Assembly: GCA_030247675.1 (NCBI GenBank) | Contig: JAOTRX010000006.1 | Coordinates: forward strand, 1 to 64,000 | Direction of reading: 5' to 3' | Length of the DNA stretch: 64,000 bases | Origin: Desulforhopalus sp. | GTDB taxonomy: Bacteria; Desulfobacterota; Desulfobulbia; Desulfobulbales; Desulfocapsaceae | In this document: in pieces, positions 34,981 through 44,537 of the stretch | How the letters are laid out: every line of letters begins with the position of its first letter | How positions within the stretch are numbered: position 1 is the first letter of the stretch | Program-made: the position numbers and the translations under genes | The notes under the pieces: model-generated | Told to the model about the DNA's origin: nothing | The model's input: the letters and a program-made list of their open reading frames with translations, nothing else | The model's database searches: none

Positions 34981-36015
34981 ATGACTATGAACACGTTACG
35001 CTGGATTCATGGACTTTTCGCCCTGCCTTTGCTTGTTGTCCTCGGCGGTTGTGGCGCCCTCACCGGTTTACCGGGACATGGCGGCGGCAAGCGCTTTGCC
35101 GTCGAACAGGAGCTGGTTGCCGCGGCGACCCGCGGGGCGATCAAGCAGATCGACCTGAGCGCGATCCGTGGTAAAAAGATCAATCTCTTTGTCAATGCCA
35201 TCGGCGACACCGGGGCAGGTAACCTGGTGGGCGGAAGATTCTCGGTGGCCTCGCAACTGCGCGGCGATTATATCCAGGCCCCGCCAACGAAAGAAAGCTC
35301 CACCTTCCCCCGTTATACCTCGTCCACCTCGTCGACATCCTCGACCTCCGGCGCGTCCGATACGTCGACGGGAAGCACCAGCACCTCCACGTCCAACCAC
35401 AGCACGACGGTCAGCGAGAGTACGACCGACAGTGTCTTGCCGATGGCCGACTCGAAAAAGACCCAGCAAAAAGGCCATGGCGGGGTTGGCCAGTTTGGCG
35501 CTGAGTATAAGGGTATCGGTGCCTACCAAAACTCCGAGGAAATTACCTCTAATGATCTGCAATATCTTACCGGTCTCCTCCAAACCTATCTGTTCCTTCG
35601 CGGTGTCAATGTCGTGCCGCCGTCCGAGGCGGACATCGATGTCTATGTGACCATCGATGTTTTCGGCACGGTGCGCAGCCGGGTGGAGTGGTTTATCGCC
35701 AATAACGAGATCCTGCGCGCCAAAACCGCCCTGGAGGTCCTGGCGGTCGACCATCTGACCGGTCAGCTGGTCATGCCGCCGCAGTCGGCGGGCGCCGAGG
35801 CCGAATACAACGAACAGTACATCTTTTGGGCCGGTCCGGTGATGATCAAGCAGACACTGCAGAAAACCAAGCCGCTGCTCAGCGATTTCACCGATTTTAC
35901 CGAAATTGAAGGAGCGACAAAAGCGGCCGAGCAGGATGTAACCATCCCCTATCCCTTTAAACTCCAGATGGAGAAGATGAGGGCGAAGAAGGATGAGGGG
36001 GAGGTGGCGCAATGA
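34981..36015 (+). CDS. Lipoprotein of unknown function linked to the type I secretion genes
   Basis: A 344-residue predicted lipoprotein (LVVLGGC, Cys24). Domain one, about residues 36-100 (AVEQELVAAATRGAIKQIDLSAIRGKKINLF), is followed by a roughly 50-residue Ser/Thr low-complexity linker and a second folded part (NDLQYLTGLLQTYLFLRGVNVV, DIDVYVTIDVFGTVRSRVEW). The C-terminus is charged. It lies 57 bp after the adaptor gene and is probably co-transcribed, so it may assist secretion or anchor a substrate at the outer membrane. I know no named family. The start could be 34981 or ATG 34987. Confidence 0.75.
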   Translation: MTMNTLRWIHGLFALPLLVVLGGCGALTGLPGHGGGKRFAVEQELVAAATRGAIKQIDLSAIRGKKINLFVNAIGDTGAGNLVGGRFSVASQLRGDYIQAPPTKESSTFPRYTSSTSSTSSTSGASDTSTGSTSTSTSNHSTTVSESTTDSVLPMADSKKTQQKGHGGVGQFGAEYKGIGAYQNSEEITSNDLQYLTGLLQTYLFLRGVNVVPPSEADIDVYVTIDVFGTVRSRVEWFIANNEILRAKTALEVLAVDHLTGQLVMPPQSAGAEAEYNEQYIFWAGPVMIKQTLQKTKPLLSDFTDFTEIEGATKAAEQDVTIPYPFKLQMEKMRAKKDEGEVAQ

Positions 36016-36140
36016 TTTCGGAGATGCCTCCAAGAACCTGATGGAATTTAAAAGAGTGGGATTTTCTTGCCAGGTCCCTCTCATAACACATCAAAAAATC
36101 CCGGGGACCGATTATCGCGGCTTTGCCTCGCAAGGTTAGA

Positions 36141-36177
36141 GGCATCAAAACGAAAATCTTCGTTTCGATGCCCTTTT
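36141..36177 (+). terminator. Rho-independent terminator after the type I secretion operon
   Basis: A 14-bp stem GGCATCAAAACGAA with TTCGTTTCGATGCC (one G-U type mismatch), loop AATC, followed by CTTTTT. The rest of the 443-bp gap 36016-36458 shows no other feature. Confidence 0.85.
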
Positions 36178-36458
36178 TAATTATTCTGCATAAAAATAGA
36201 TGGACTTCTTTTGAATGAAGCAATTAAACATTTTTCGTTATAGACAATGAGCGGCACTTGATTGTTCCTTCTTCCTCCGCCATTTTTGCCCCATTCGCAA
36301 CCGAAAATTGTTGAGTGTGGAGTAAATTCCGGATAGGGTGAGGCACGTCGTTGCCGGGGTGGGCAAATGGTTTGCTCAGAAATAGGACTAACACCCCGGA
36401 TGCAAAAGATTATATAGAGAATAACGGTGAATTTTACCAGGTTACCTGAGGAGAAGAT

Positions 36459-37787
36459 ATGAAGAAGATTATTATCGGCGTCGTGGTGATCCTTGGGATT
36501 GCCGCGGTTAGCGCCCCATTCGGCAGCGGCATATTGATGGAGCGGGTGGTCCGCGACACCTTTGGCAATGCCAATACCATGTATGCGAGCAGCGGCCACG
36601 ACACGAGCATTGAGATCGTTCGCTATGACCGGGGATTCAGTTCTTCGGAGATTGAGTGGAAGGTCAAGTTCGGAAAAATGAAGGCCCTGTACGGCTTTGA
36701 TGAGATTGTCTTTGTTGACAGGGCGGAGCATGGCATGGGCGGCATTGTGTCGAAAACCAGTCTTGAGAAAAACCCCTGGTATACCGATTTTATCAGCAAA
36801 AAGCTGGGCGGCAAGGACCCTCTGCATATCACCACCGCCTACAAGCTTGCCGGGGGGATTGAGTCTACCCTTGCCAATGACAGCTTTTCCATGCCGGCGG
36901 CGGACGGCAAGGCGGTGACCATCAAACCGGGGAAGGTGGTTGTCGCCTGCGATAAGGGCCTCAAGCACTTCACCTCCGAGGCCTCCTGGGAGGGATTGGG
37001 GCTGGAGGGTCAGCTGGCGGTTGGCGGGGTGTCGATGAAGTCGGCCCTGACCATGATCTCGCCGTTTATCTGGGATGGCAATGTCTCCATGGGCCTGAAG
37101 AATACCCAGATTGATGACAACAAGGGGCATCTTGATCTGACCAATCTGAAGATCGATTACGTTCTGAACTACGATAAGGACAAGAATACCTTATCAGCCA
37201 AGGCGGAATACGGTGTCGACACCGTCACCCTCGGGCAGGAGAAGATCAGCAATATCTTTGCCCGGATTGGTATCAGCGGGTTGGATGCCAAGAATTACGA
37301 AGAATTTATGAAGACCTACACCTCAACGGTCAGTGCCATGATGGGTGATATCGCCGCGGCCAAGGACGACCCGGAGAAGATGCAACAGCTCCTCGACAAG
37401 AAGATGGCGGTGGTCGGTTTTCAGATGGTTGCCCTAGGTGAAAAGCTTCTCACCAAAGGGCTGGAGCTGCAAATTTCCGACCTGCGGTTCCAGGCCCCTG
37501 AGGGCGAAATTAAAGGGGATGTGACGGTCAGCCTGAAAAAAGACATGACCTTTGCCCAGTTTGTTCCGGTGGTCAGTCAGCCGTCTCTGGCCCTCGATAT
37601 TATTACGCTGCGCTCAAATCTCAGTCTGCCGGATAAACTGGTGGGCGATGACCCCATGCTGTTTGCCCCGATTTATCCGGGGATGCAGACCGGTATCTTT
37701 GTCAAAAATGGCAACATGGCCGTGCACAAGGCCGAGACCAAGGATGGCAAGTTGTTTGTCAATGATAAGGAATTGGTACTGAAGTAG
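36459..37787 (+). CDS. YdgA-family (DUF945) protein
   Basis: A 442-residue protein with an N-terminal signal anchor (KKIIIGVVVILGIAAVSAPFGSG) followed by the conserved DUF945 opening (GILMERVVRDTF, IVRYDRGFSSSEIEWKV). YdgA-type proteins are envelope proteins of unclear role, possibly in membrane-protein or outer-membrane maintenance. Strong Shine-Dalgarno GAGGAG before the ATG. It stands alone between two terminators. Function beyond family membership is not known. Confidence 0.8.
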   Translation: MKKIIIGVVVILGIAAVSAPFGSGILMERVVRDTFGNANTMYASSGHDTSIEIVRYDRGFSSSEIEWKVKFGKMKALYGFDEIVFVDRAEHGMGGIVSKTSLEKNPWYTDFISKKLGGKDPLHITTAYKLAGGIESTLANDSFSMPAADGKAVTIKPGKVVVACDKGLKHFTSEASWEGLGLEGQLAVGGVSMKSALTMISPFIWDGNVSMGLKNTQIDDNKGHLDLTNLKIDYVLNYDKDKNTLSAKAEYGVDTVTLGQEKISNIFARIGISGLDAKNYEEFMKTYTSTVSAMMGDIAAAKDDPEKMQQLLDKKMAVVGFQMVALGEKLLTKGLELQISDLRFQAPEGEIKGDVTVSLKKDMTFAQFVPVVSQPSLALDIITLRSNLSLPDKLVGDDPMLFAPIYPGMQTGIFVKNGNMAVHKAETKDGKLFVNDKELVLK

Positions 37788-37798
37788 CTGCTTTCCTC

Positions 37799-37833
37799 GG
37801 CCGGCAAAGGGTTCATACGACCCTTTGCCGGCC
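37799..37833. terminator. Strong hairpin between convergent genes
   Basis: An exact 14-bp stem GGCCGGCAAAGGGT / ACCCTTTGCCGGCC with a 7-base loop and AAGTTTTCC after it; serves the YdgA-like gene and perhaps the stress-protein gene. Confidence 0.8.
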
Positions 37834-37910
37834 AAGTTTTCCATCCCCCTCTCCAAGAACCACGGGGCTCCATCCGAGGGCCTTCAGCCACAGCGGCGGG
37901 CCTCTTTACT

Positions 37911-38792
37911 TTACGGGCAGCACCACAGTGCAGCCTTTTCAACTTTACTGATCAATTTCGTGGTGATGCCTCCCGCTAGGGTAAGTTTTTTCGCCACCTC
38001 CTGTTTCTCACCGAACATACCCACGGCGATCACCGCATAGCGGCCCTTCTCCGCTTCACCGTTGATTGTGCCGGGGACGCTCAGACCGCGTACCGTCTTG
38101 CGGTTGATGCGGCTGGCAGGAATCGCATGTTCCCGGAGAATTGTCTCAGCCCGGTCGAAAATAGCCTGTGCCTGGCGGCCGGATCCGGTCTCGACATGGA
38201 GCAGGGTGATGTTCTGCTGTTCCTGTTCGGTGAGGATATAACCGACATGGTCGACCGCCCGGTAGGCGTTTTCCGAGCCGTCAAGGCAAACCAGAACATT
38301 CTTCCGGTCGTCAAGCGGCTCGGGACAGATCCACAGCGGAGTGGTGCAGCCGCTGTCGCTGACTATCGCCCGGGCAGTCTCGTCGGCCGGTCTTTCAAAC
38401 ATAAATTGCAGGGCATAGGAGGCTCGCCTGCCGAGAATGATAGCATCATAGAGGCCATTTGCCCCTTCAAGGAGGATATCTTTCACCTTGCCATAGCGTT
38501 CGACACTGGCCTTGGTCATGACCTGGTCAATGGCCACCCGTTTCCCGGCGAGGAGTTCCTTTGCCTTGTTGATCGATTTTCGCGCCTGGGGAGAGAGCTG
38601 GGCCTGGGGGTCGCCACTTGGGCCCTTCCACATCTGGTTGAGGGTCCGGTTCATGTCGTTTTTGTCCTGCTGACAGATATGCAGAAGGGTCAGCTGGTAT
38701 TCCGAGATGGTATTGAAAAAGGAGCAGAGAAAGCGGACGCCGTAGAGGTGTTCAACATCGTTGCTGATGGTTACCAGAAAATGTTTTTTCAT
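37911..38792 (-). CDS. Universal stress protein, two-domain
   Basis: A 293-residue cytoplasmic protein with two UspA-like domains. The first (KHFLVTISNDVEH...AIILGRRASYALQ) has a degenerate nucleotide site. The second (NVLVCLDGSENAYRAVDHV, VIAVGMFG) keeps more of the UspA pattern, though the classical G-x2-G-x9-GS is incomplete. The start at 38792 is preceded by GGAG ten bases earlier; another ATG at 38801 is only one base from it. It follows the acyl-CoA synthetase-GNAT gene by about 100 bp on the same strand, and stress proteins of this sort are often co-regulated with acyl-CoA/protein-acetylation enzymes. Confidence 0.8.
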   Translation of the reverse strand: MKKHFLVTISNDVEHLYGVRFLCSFFNTISEYQLTLLHICQQDKNDMNRTLNQMWKGPSGDPQAQLSPQARKSINKAKELLAGKRVAIDQVMTKASVERYGKVKDILLEGANGLYDAIILGRRASYALQFMFERPADETARAIVSDSGCTTPLWICPEPLDDRKNVLVCLDGSENAYRAVDHVGYILTEQEQQNITLLHVETGSGRQAQAIFDRAETILREHAIPASRINRKTVRGLSVPGTINGEAEKGRYAVIAVGMFGEKQEVAKKLTLAGGITTKLISKVEKAALWCCP

Positions 38793-38901
38793 ACTATCCA
38801 TGCTCCTTCAAATTCAGGATGCGAGGAAATCTGCCCCCTTTTCGACATAAAAGGTCGACCTCCTCCAAGGTTTTCCGGGCAAAAATCGTGGGGTGGCCCG
38901 G

Positions 38902-41586
38902 TTAGTCCTCCAATTCCGCCTCTTTGAGATCGATGGTCAGATCAAAGGCCCCCTCTTCATTATTGTACTTGATGGTAAAACCGCATTTCTTGCCGAGTCG
39001 CTGCATGTGGGTGTTTTCCGGCAGGACCGTCCCCCAGATTCGTTCCATCCCCTGCTGCTTGGCAGCTTTCAGCAGATTGAGCAGAAGCTGCGCACCCACC
39101 CCCTGTCCCTGCCAGGGGTCACCGACCATGATCGAGAATTCGGCATGTTCGCCTGTTGGGTCAGTGATGATCCGCGCCACCCCGAGCATCTTTTCCGGTG
39201 TCGACGACACATCGAGGGCAACAAGGGCCATATGCCGGTCATAGTCAATCTGCGTCAGCATCGCCAGCATCTCCGCCGAGAGCTCCTTCATGTGGCGGAA
39301 GAACCGGTAGTAAACGCTGGTGGGCGACAGGGTCTTGAACAGCTCGACAAAGAGGCCGGCATCCTCGGGCTGGATTGGCCGAATGAGAAGGTGCCGGCCA
39401 TCTCTGGCGGTGGTGCAGAGTTCGTACTGGGCCGGATAGGGGCTGATTATCAGGTGCAGGGGTGAGGGCTTCGGTGCCGGCCGCAGGAGGATGCGCGCGT
39501 CTACCGCGATCGGCCGGCTGTCTTTGACGATGACCGGATTGATATCCAGTTCGGCGATCTCGGGAAAATCGATTGCCAGTTGGGAGAGCTGCAGGAGCAT
39601 ATCCTCGAGGGCGGCCATATCGGCGGCAGGGCGATTACGATAGCCCTGGAGCAGCCTGAAGACCCGGGTTTCTTCCATAAGGCGGCGAATCAGCAGGCGG
39701 TTGAGGGGCGGCAGGCCGAGGGCACGCTCGCGCAGTACCTCAGTAAAGATCCCACCGAGGCCAAAGACGATGACCGGGCCAAAGGCCTGGTCACGTTTGA
39801 TGCCCATCAGCAGCTCGTAGTCCGGATGGGCGAGATAGGGTTGGACCGACACCCCCTCAATCATCGCCTTGTCGTTGTAACGTTTGGCTCCGGCCATGAT
39901 CCGCTCGTAGGCGGTGAGGACCTCGGCGGTACTGCGTAGATCAAGCTGCACGCCGTCGGCATCGGTTTTATGGCTGATGTCCGGGGACAGGATTTTTAGC
40001 GCCACCGGCCAGCCGATCTTTGCAGCCGCCGCTGCCGCAGCCTGGGCGGTGTCAGCGCGTTCAGTTGCGGTGACCGGGATGCGGTAGGCCTGGAGGATTT
40101 CCTTGGTGAGGGTCTCGGTGAGAAAGCGGCCGTCGCTGAGGTCGGTCCGATCAATGATATCTTGAACCCGTTGCCGGTCAAAGTCGAGCCGGCGCTGGAG
40201 ACGCGGCGGAATCTCCATGGCCATCGCCAGGTTGCGGGTATGCTGGGCCATATAGGTTAAGGCCTGTACTGCCCGCTCAGGGGTGGTGTAGGTGGCAATA
40301 CCGGCGTCGTTGAGAAACTGCACGGCAGGGGCGATATCCCGGCCGCCCATCCATACCGCGACCACCGGGTAGGAAAGGCCTTTCAGCAATGGTGCCAGGG
40401 CCTGTGCCACATGGAGGGGATCGATGAGGGCTTGCGGCGCCAGAATGAGCATCAAGCCATGCAGGCCCCCCTCCTTACTCAGGATGGTCACCGCCTTGGC
40501 GTAGCGCTCTGCGTCGGCGTCGCCGAGGATATCCACTGGGTTCTGGTGGCTCCAGTACGGCGGGAGAACGCCGTTTAGGGCCTCTATGGTTGCGGTGCTC
40601 AAGGTCGCCGGTTCCAGGCCGTAGCGGGCCATGGCATCGATGGCCATGACGCCGGGGCCACCGCCGTTGGTGATGACCGCCATGCGGCGTCCGGCAGGCC
40701 GGGGCTGTTTGGCCATCAGTTCGGCGCAATCGAAGAGTTCTTCAATGCTGCGCACCCGGATCACACCGGCCCGCTTAAAGGCCGTGTCATAGACCGCGTC
40801 CTCGCCGGCCAGGGCGCCGGTGTGCGAGGCGGCGGCCTGGGCGCCGGCGGGGCTGCTGCCGGCCTTAAGGACGATGATCGGCTTGATACGTGACACGGCA
40901 CGGGCGGCGCTCATGAACCTGCGGATATTCGACAGCTGTTCGATATAGAGCAAGATGCTTTTCGCCGCCGGATCGCGGCCAAGATAATCGAGGACATCGC
41001 CGAAATCGACGTCGAGCATCGAGCCGACACTGATAAAGTGGCTGAAGCCGAGACCTTCCTTGAAGGATACATCGAGGATGGCGGCACACACCCCGCCGCT
41101 TTGCGAGGCAAAGGCCAGGTTGCCGACGTTTGGCATGCCGGCGGCAAAGCTGGCATTGAGCCGGAAACCGGGGACCATTATCCCTAAACAGTTTGGCCCG
41201 AGAATGCGAATTTTGCCGGCCGCGGCCTGGGCGATCCGTGCCTCGATGGCCTGGCCTGCTGCCCCGGTCTCTTTGCCGCCGGCGGAGATGATGATCGCCG
41301 CCGGCACCTTGGATGCCACACACTGGCCAATGATCTCGGGGACTTGATTGATCGGCACGGCAATAAGGGCGAGGTCGATGGGGGCACCGATGTCTCTGAC
41401 GGCGGCAGTGGCCGGCAGGCCCATAATCTGCCGGTATCCGGGGTTGACGGGGTACAGGCGCCCTTTGAACTCTCCTCGTACGAGATTGTCCATGAGGGCC
41501 GTGCCGATGCGCCCGGGACGTTCGCTGGCGCCGATCACCGCTATGGCAGAGGGGCGAAACAGTTTATCGAGGTTATGGATTGACAT
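38902..41586 (-). CDS. ADP-forming acyl-CoA synthetase fused to a C-terminal GNAT acetyltransferase
   Basis: An 894-residue fusion. The first 700 residues repeat the layout of the enzyme at 4056-6209: CoA-binding domain (FRPSAIAVIGASERPGRIG), ligase segment with AAASHTGALAGEDAVYD, and ATP-grasp (GWPVALKIL...HKTDADGV). Residues about 730-885 are a GNAT domain (LIRPIQPEDAGLF, acetyl-CoA loop WQGQGVGAQL). In the Pat/PatZ protein acetyltransferases the ligase part is a degenerate sensor; as I recall the catalytic His there is replaced, whereas here it is present (ASHTG). The protein may therefore be a true synthetase, a lysine acetyltransferase or both. GGAG precedes the ATG. The universal stress protein gene follows. 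Confidence 0.85.
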   Translation of the reverse strand: MSIHNLDKLFRPSAIAVIGASERPGRIGTALMDNLVRGEFKGRLYPVNPGYRQIMGLPATAAVRDIGAPIDLALIAVPINQVPEIIGQCVASKVPAAIIISAGGKETGAAGQAIEARIAQAAAGKIRILGPNCLGIMVPGFRLNASFAAGMPNVGNLAFASQSGGVCAAILDVSFKEGLGFSHFISVGSMLDVDFGDVLDYLGRDPAAKSILLYIEQLSNIRRFMSAARAVSRIKPIIVLKAGSSPAGAQAAASHTGALAGEDAVYDTAFKRAGVIRVRSIEELFDCAELMAKQPRPAGRRMAVITNGGGPGVMAIDAMARYGLEPATLSTATIEALNGVLPPYWSHQNPVDILGDADAERYAKAVTILSKEGGLHGLMLILAPQALIDPLHVAQALAPLLKGLSYPVVAVWMGGRDIAPAVQFLNDAGIATYTTPERAVQALTYMAQHTRNLAMAMEIPPRLQRRLDFDRQRVQDIIDRTDLSDGRFLTETLTKEILQAYRIPVTATERADTAQAAAAAAAKIGWPVALKILSPDISHKTDADGVQLDLRSTAEVLTAYERIMAGAKRYNDKAMIEGVSVQPYLAHPDYELLMGIKRDQAFGPVIVFGLGGIFTEVLRERALGLPPLNRLLIRRLMEETRVFRLLQGYRNRPAADMAALEDMLLQLSQLAIDFPEIAELDINPVIVKDSRPIAVDARILLRPAPKPSPLHLIISPYPAQYELCTTARDGRHLLIRPIQPEDAGLFVELFKTLSPTSVYYRFFRHMKELSAEMLAMLTQIDYDRHMALVALDVSSTPEKMLGVARIITDPTGEHAEFSIMVGDPWQGQGVGAQLLLNLLKAAKQQGMERIWGTVLPENTHMQRLGKKCGFTIKYNNEEGAFDLTIDLKEAELED

Positions 41587-41836
41587 ATTGGCTCCTGCAT
41601 TGAGGGAATAAGCGAGAATTTCCGGTCACCGGGCAAGTGCATATGACAATGAAAACTTTAGCAAAAAATCAGGGGACTTTCAATAAGCCATGAAAAGATC
41701 GTGGTTTTGAATGGTTTTGGTAACCAGCTCTTTATCGCTTTTAAGTGAAAAGATTGTAATTGACCGGCCAGCCGCCGTCGAATAAGGTCTGAAATCCGGC
41801 AAGACTGGTGCAAGGCAGGGGCTACCCTCCCGCGAC

Positions 41837-42976
41837 ATGGCACTTCAACACATCGATTTGTTTTCTTTTTTTATGGCTGAAATACTACCCGTACAAACAC
41901 CGGTCGCCCCAGCGCCGAAAAAGCGGCGCAGCACATCGCAGCGGTCAAAAGGCCCCCGTCCAGGACGGAAAAAGGGGCGTCGCGGCAAGAAAAAACCGCC
42001 GCTCAAGCTTTGGCAAAATTTCTTGTTCATCGCCCTGGAGGCCCTTGGCTTAGCGACCGTCGGGGTGGTGGCCATCGTCGTTTTGCTTGGTACTTTTGCC
42101 AACAGATTCTCAGGGACCAGTTTACTGCACAACCTCCTGCCCTTTGCCGGCGGCATACTGCTGTGCATCTTTGTGGCGGCGGTGCTCCTTAGCCTCTGGA
42201 AGGAGGCGCGGCGCTGGTTGCGCAGCCGTTTCATCTGGCTCCCTCCGGCCCTGGTTGTTCTGGTGGCAGTGTTGATCGGTGTGTTCGTGCCGCGGGAATA
42301 CTTTACCAGCACCTTCGGCTATTACCGGACGCTGGTTGGCGGTAAGGAGGAAGCGGGGCGGGTGACCCTTGCCCATCAGGTATACGCTGCCTATCGCCGG
42401 CTGGAAACGGCGCAATTGATCCGAATGGTAGGCCGGTCCGGTCCCTATGCCGAGGCCATCGACGAAGCGGCGGCGGTGTATAAACTTGATGCCGATCTTC
42501 TCAAGGGCCTTGCCGCCACCGAATCATCCTTCCTGTCAAGAACCAGCTCGGATGGCGGCCATGGGCTTTTTCAGATCACCCAGGCCCCGGCAGCGGTGGT
42601 AGCTGCGGTCAACCGGATCTTTCCGGAGGACAGCCGGCAGATCGCCGAGCCGCGCTACAATGCCTTCCTCGGGGCGGCCACCCTGCGCCACTATCTGTCG
42701 GAGATGAAGGACGACCTCTTCCTTGGCCTGCTCGCCTATAATATAGGCCCGGCCAACGGCGGCCTGCGTTTTATCATGAAGCAGTACGGGGCGACCGACT
42801 TCATCACCGCCCAGCCCTACCTGCAGCAGCTGCCCCGCGATTATCCTATCCGTGTCCTGGCCTACTCCCTGGCCTTTCGCGTCGAGCGCCTGGAAGGGAA
42901 ACTTCTGGCCTACGAGGAGGGGCGAAATGCTTTGCGTATCCAGGCGCTTGGCATTCCAGGGATAGATTCTTTGTAA
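41837..42976 (+). CDS. Membrane-anchored lytic transglycosylase (SLT domain)
   Basis: A 379-residue protein with a basic N-terminus (KKRRSTSQRSKGPRPGRKKG), three membrane segments between about residues 60 and 155, and a C-terminal SLT domain. The SLT catalytic Glu is in AATESSFLSRTSSDGGHGLFQIT, and the later FLGLLAYNIGPANGG matches the family's N-x-GP motif. It should cleave peptidoglycan glycan strands at the periplasmic side. The start is 41837 or the ATG at 41873; neither has a good ribosome-binding site. Three membrane helices before an SLT domain is unusual for this family, which mostly has one anchor or lipid. It is convergent with the next gene. Confidence 0.8.
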   Translation: MALQHIDLFSFFMAEILPVQTPVAPAPKKRRSTSQRSKGPRPGRKKGRRGKKKPPLKLWQNFLFIALEALGLATVGVVAIVVLLGTFANRFSGTSLLHNLLPFAGGILLCIFVAAVLLSLWKEARRWLRSRFIWLPPALVVLVAVLIGVFVPREYFTSTFGYYRTLVGGKEEAGRVTLAHQVYAAYRRLETAQLIRMVGRSGPYAEAIDEAAAVYKLDADLLKGLAATESSFLSRTSSDGGHGLFQITQAPAAVVAAVNRIFPEDSRQIAEPRYNAFLGAATLRHYLSEMKDDLFLGLLAYNIGPANGGLRFIMKQYGATDFITAQPYLQQLPRDYPIRVLAYSLAFRVERLEGKLLAYEEGRNALRIQALGIPGIDSL

Positions 42977-42984
42977 ACACTAAG

Positions 42985-43656
42985 TCATTCCTTAGTCGCA
43001 GCAATTCTCTGTCTGAGCTTCTTTAATTGTTCACCCAGGAATTGGAGCAGGTCCCCTATCTCCGGAAAGAGTTGCCCAGCGTAATCATAACACTTAGAAA
43101 ACAGGCAAAAGGTCGGAATTGCGGCAACGACGGCAATGATCTCCCAGCTGGAGAACGCGTATTCCGTGTAGTACAGATAATAGCTGACCAGTGCGGTCAA
43201 TCCCGGCCCCCAAAACAGCAGCCGTTCCAGGACATTCCGGGAATAGAAAAGACAGCGGTTGACATGCAAAACCTGACCTACAGCAGCGAGTGCCATGCAC
43301 AGGACAAAGGCCGACAGGGTTACCTTGGCGGCGAGGTGGGATGCCTGATAGCTGAAAATTTCATTTATGGTAGCAACGCGCTCGGGAAAGGAGAGGGCAA
43401 ATTCTGTGCCCATAGGGGTTTGGTTATATAATTTCCACAGGGCGAAAGCGGCATATAAAAGGAAGGTGGAGAGCAGCCAGGTTGCCGTCAAGAGCAGCGC
43501 CGCTTCGAGAACAATACTGAGAAGATTGCGGAGATACATAAGGACATTACGCCGCATGGAGTACAAATTGTGCGGATCCTGGAAAGGATAGTAATGATCC
43601 TCATCCCTCCGCCCCAGAATGAAAGCGACGATCTTTGCAAAGATATTGGATTTCAA
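42985..43656 (-). CDS. Hypothetical multi-pass membrane protein
   Basis: A 223-residue protein with about four to five hydrophobic segments (IVLEAALLLTATWLLSTFLLYAAF, KVTLSAFVLCMALAAVG, LLFWGPGLTALVSYYL, IIAVVAAIPTFCLF read separately) and a basic C-terminal tail. I do not recognise the family. The soluble N-terminus includes HYYPFQDPHNLYSMRR. It converges on the transglycosylase gene with an 8-bp gap; no terminator is seen between them. Confidence 0.65.
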   Translation of the reverse strand: MKSNIFAKIVAFILGRRDEDHYYPFQDPHNLYSMRRNVLMYLRNLLSIVLEAALLLTATWLLSTFLLYAAFALWKLYNQTPMGTEFALSFPERVATINEIFSYQASHLAAKVTLSAFVLCMALAAVGQVLHVNRCLFYSRNVLERLLFWGPGLTALVSYYLYYTEYAFSSWEIIAVVAAIPTFCLFSKCYDYAGQLFPEIGDLLQFLGEQLKKLRQRIAATKE

Positions 43657-43793
43657 TGAATTACCGGGATATTTTCAGCCGTTGAAGGCGTATTTTGAGT
43701 ACCTGTTCAGCCAGGGGTGGAAGGCTTGCCGCACTGGTCTATCTGCCGCTGTCGCTCTTCGTCTCCAACCATAACAGTGGATGGATATCGCCA

Positions 43794-44537
43794 TTAAAGA
43801 TGCGCCAGAAAGTGGTTCATCTGCTTAAACCACCACGGCCAGTCATGGTTGACATCGTGGCCCCAGATATCGATCCAGGCGGGAATACCCTTGGCCTGGC
43901 AGATGGCCTGGAGGGCGCGGGTGTCCTCCAGGGCCTCTTCGTCCCAGGCGCCTTGGCCGACACTGATCATGATCCTGCCCTGGCGGTAGTTTTCCAGCAG
44001 CCAGGGTTCGGTCAGGCCGGCCAGGTAGGAGAGGGGGGAATTATAGTAGACCGCCGGGATGTCAGCGGCGGAGAGGTTAAATTCCCGGCGGTCGAGGCGG
44101 TACAGGCCGCTGCAGGCAATCGTCCCGGCAAAGAGTCCGGGGTGTTTGAAGAAGAAGTTGACGGCGTGGTAGGCGCCCATGCTGCAGCCGTTGGTGATCG
44201 GGCGGATTTCCGGCGTGCGGCAATGGTCGCGGATAAAGGGCACGACCTCGCTTACAATATAGCGGTCATAGGCCTCGTGGCGGCCGTTTCGGTCGGCCGG
44301 CGACAGGTCGAAATTATACCACGACTGGCTGTCGACGCTGTCGACACAGAACAGTTTGATCTGTCCGCCATCGATGAAGTGGTCAATGGCGCCGATCATC
44401 CCCATCCCCTCATAATCGAAATAGCGACCGCGGGAGCAGGGGAAGACAAGGAGCGGCGGGCCATAATGACCGTAGATCTTCAAGGCCATCTCCTGGCCGA
44501 GACTTGGACTGTACCAGCGATGCTCTTCAATGTGCAT
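43794..44537 (-). CDS. Alpha/beta-hydrolase-fold esterase, coupled to an ATP-grasp ligase
   Basis: A 247-residue esterase of the EstA/esterase-D-like type. The nucleophile elbow is GCSMGAYHA (Ser in G-x-S-x-G), with a conserved WGHDVNHDW near the C-terminus holding the likely acid/His. No signal peptide. Its start overlaps the end of the ATP-grasp gene by 11 bp, so it is translationally coupled and probably acts in the same pathway, for example in trimming or releasing the ligase product. The specific ester or amide substrate is unknown. Confidence 0.8.
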   Translation of the reverse strand: MHIEEHRWYSPSLGQEMALKIYGHYGPPLLVFPCSRGRYFDYEGMGMIGAIDHFIDGGQIKLFCVDSVDSQSWYNFDLSPADRNGRHEAYDRYIVSEVVPFIRDHCRTPEIRPITNGCSMGAYHAVNFFFKHPGLFAGTIACSGLYRLDRREFNLSAADIPAVYYNSPLSYLAGLTEPWLLENYRQGRIMISVGQGAWDEEALEDTRALQAICQAKGIPAWIDIWGHDVNHDWPWWFKQMNHFLAHL

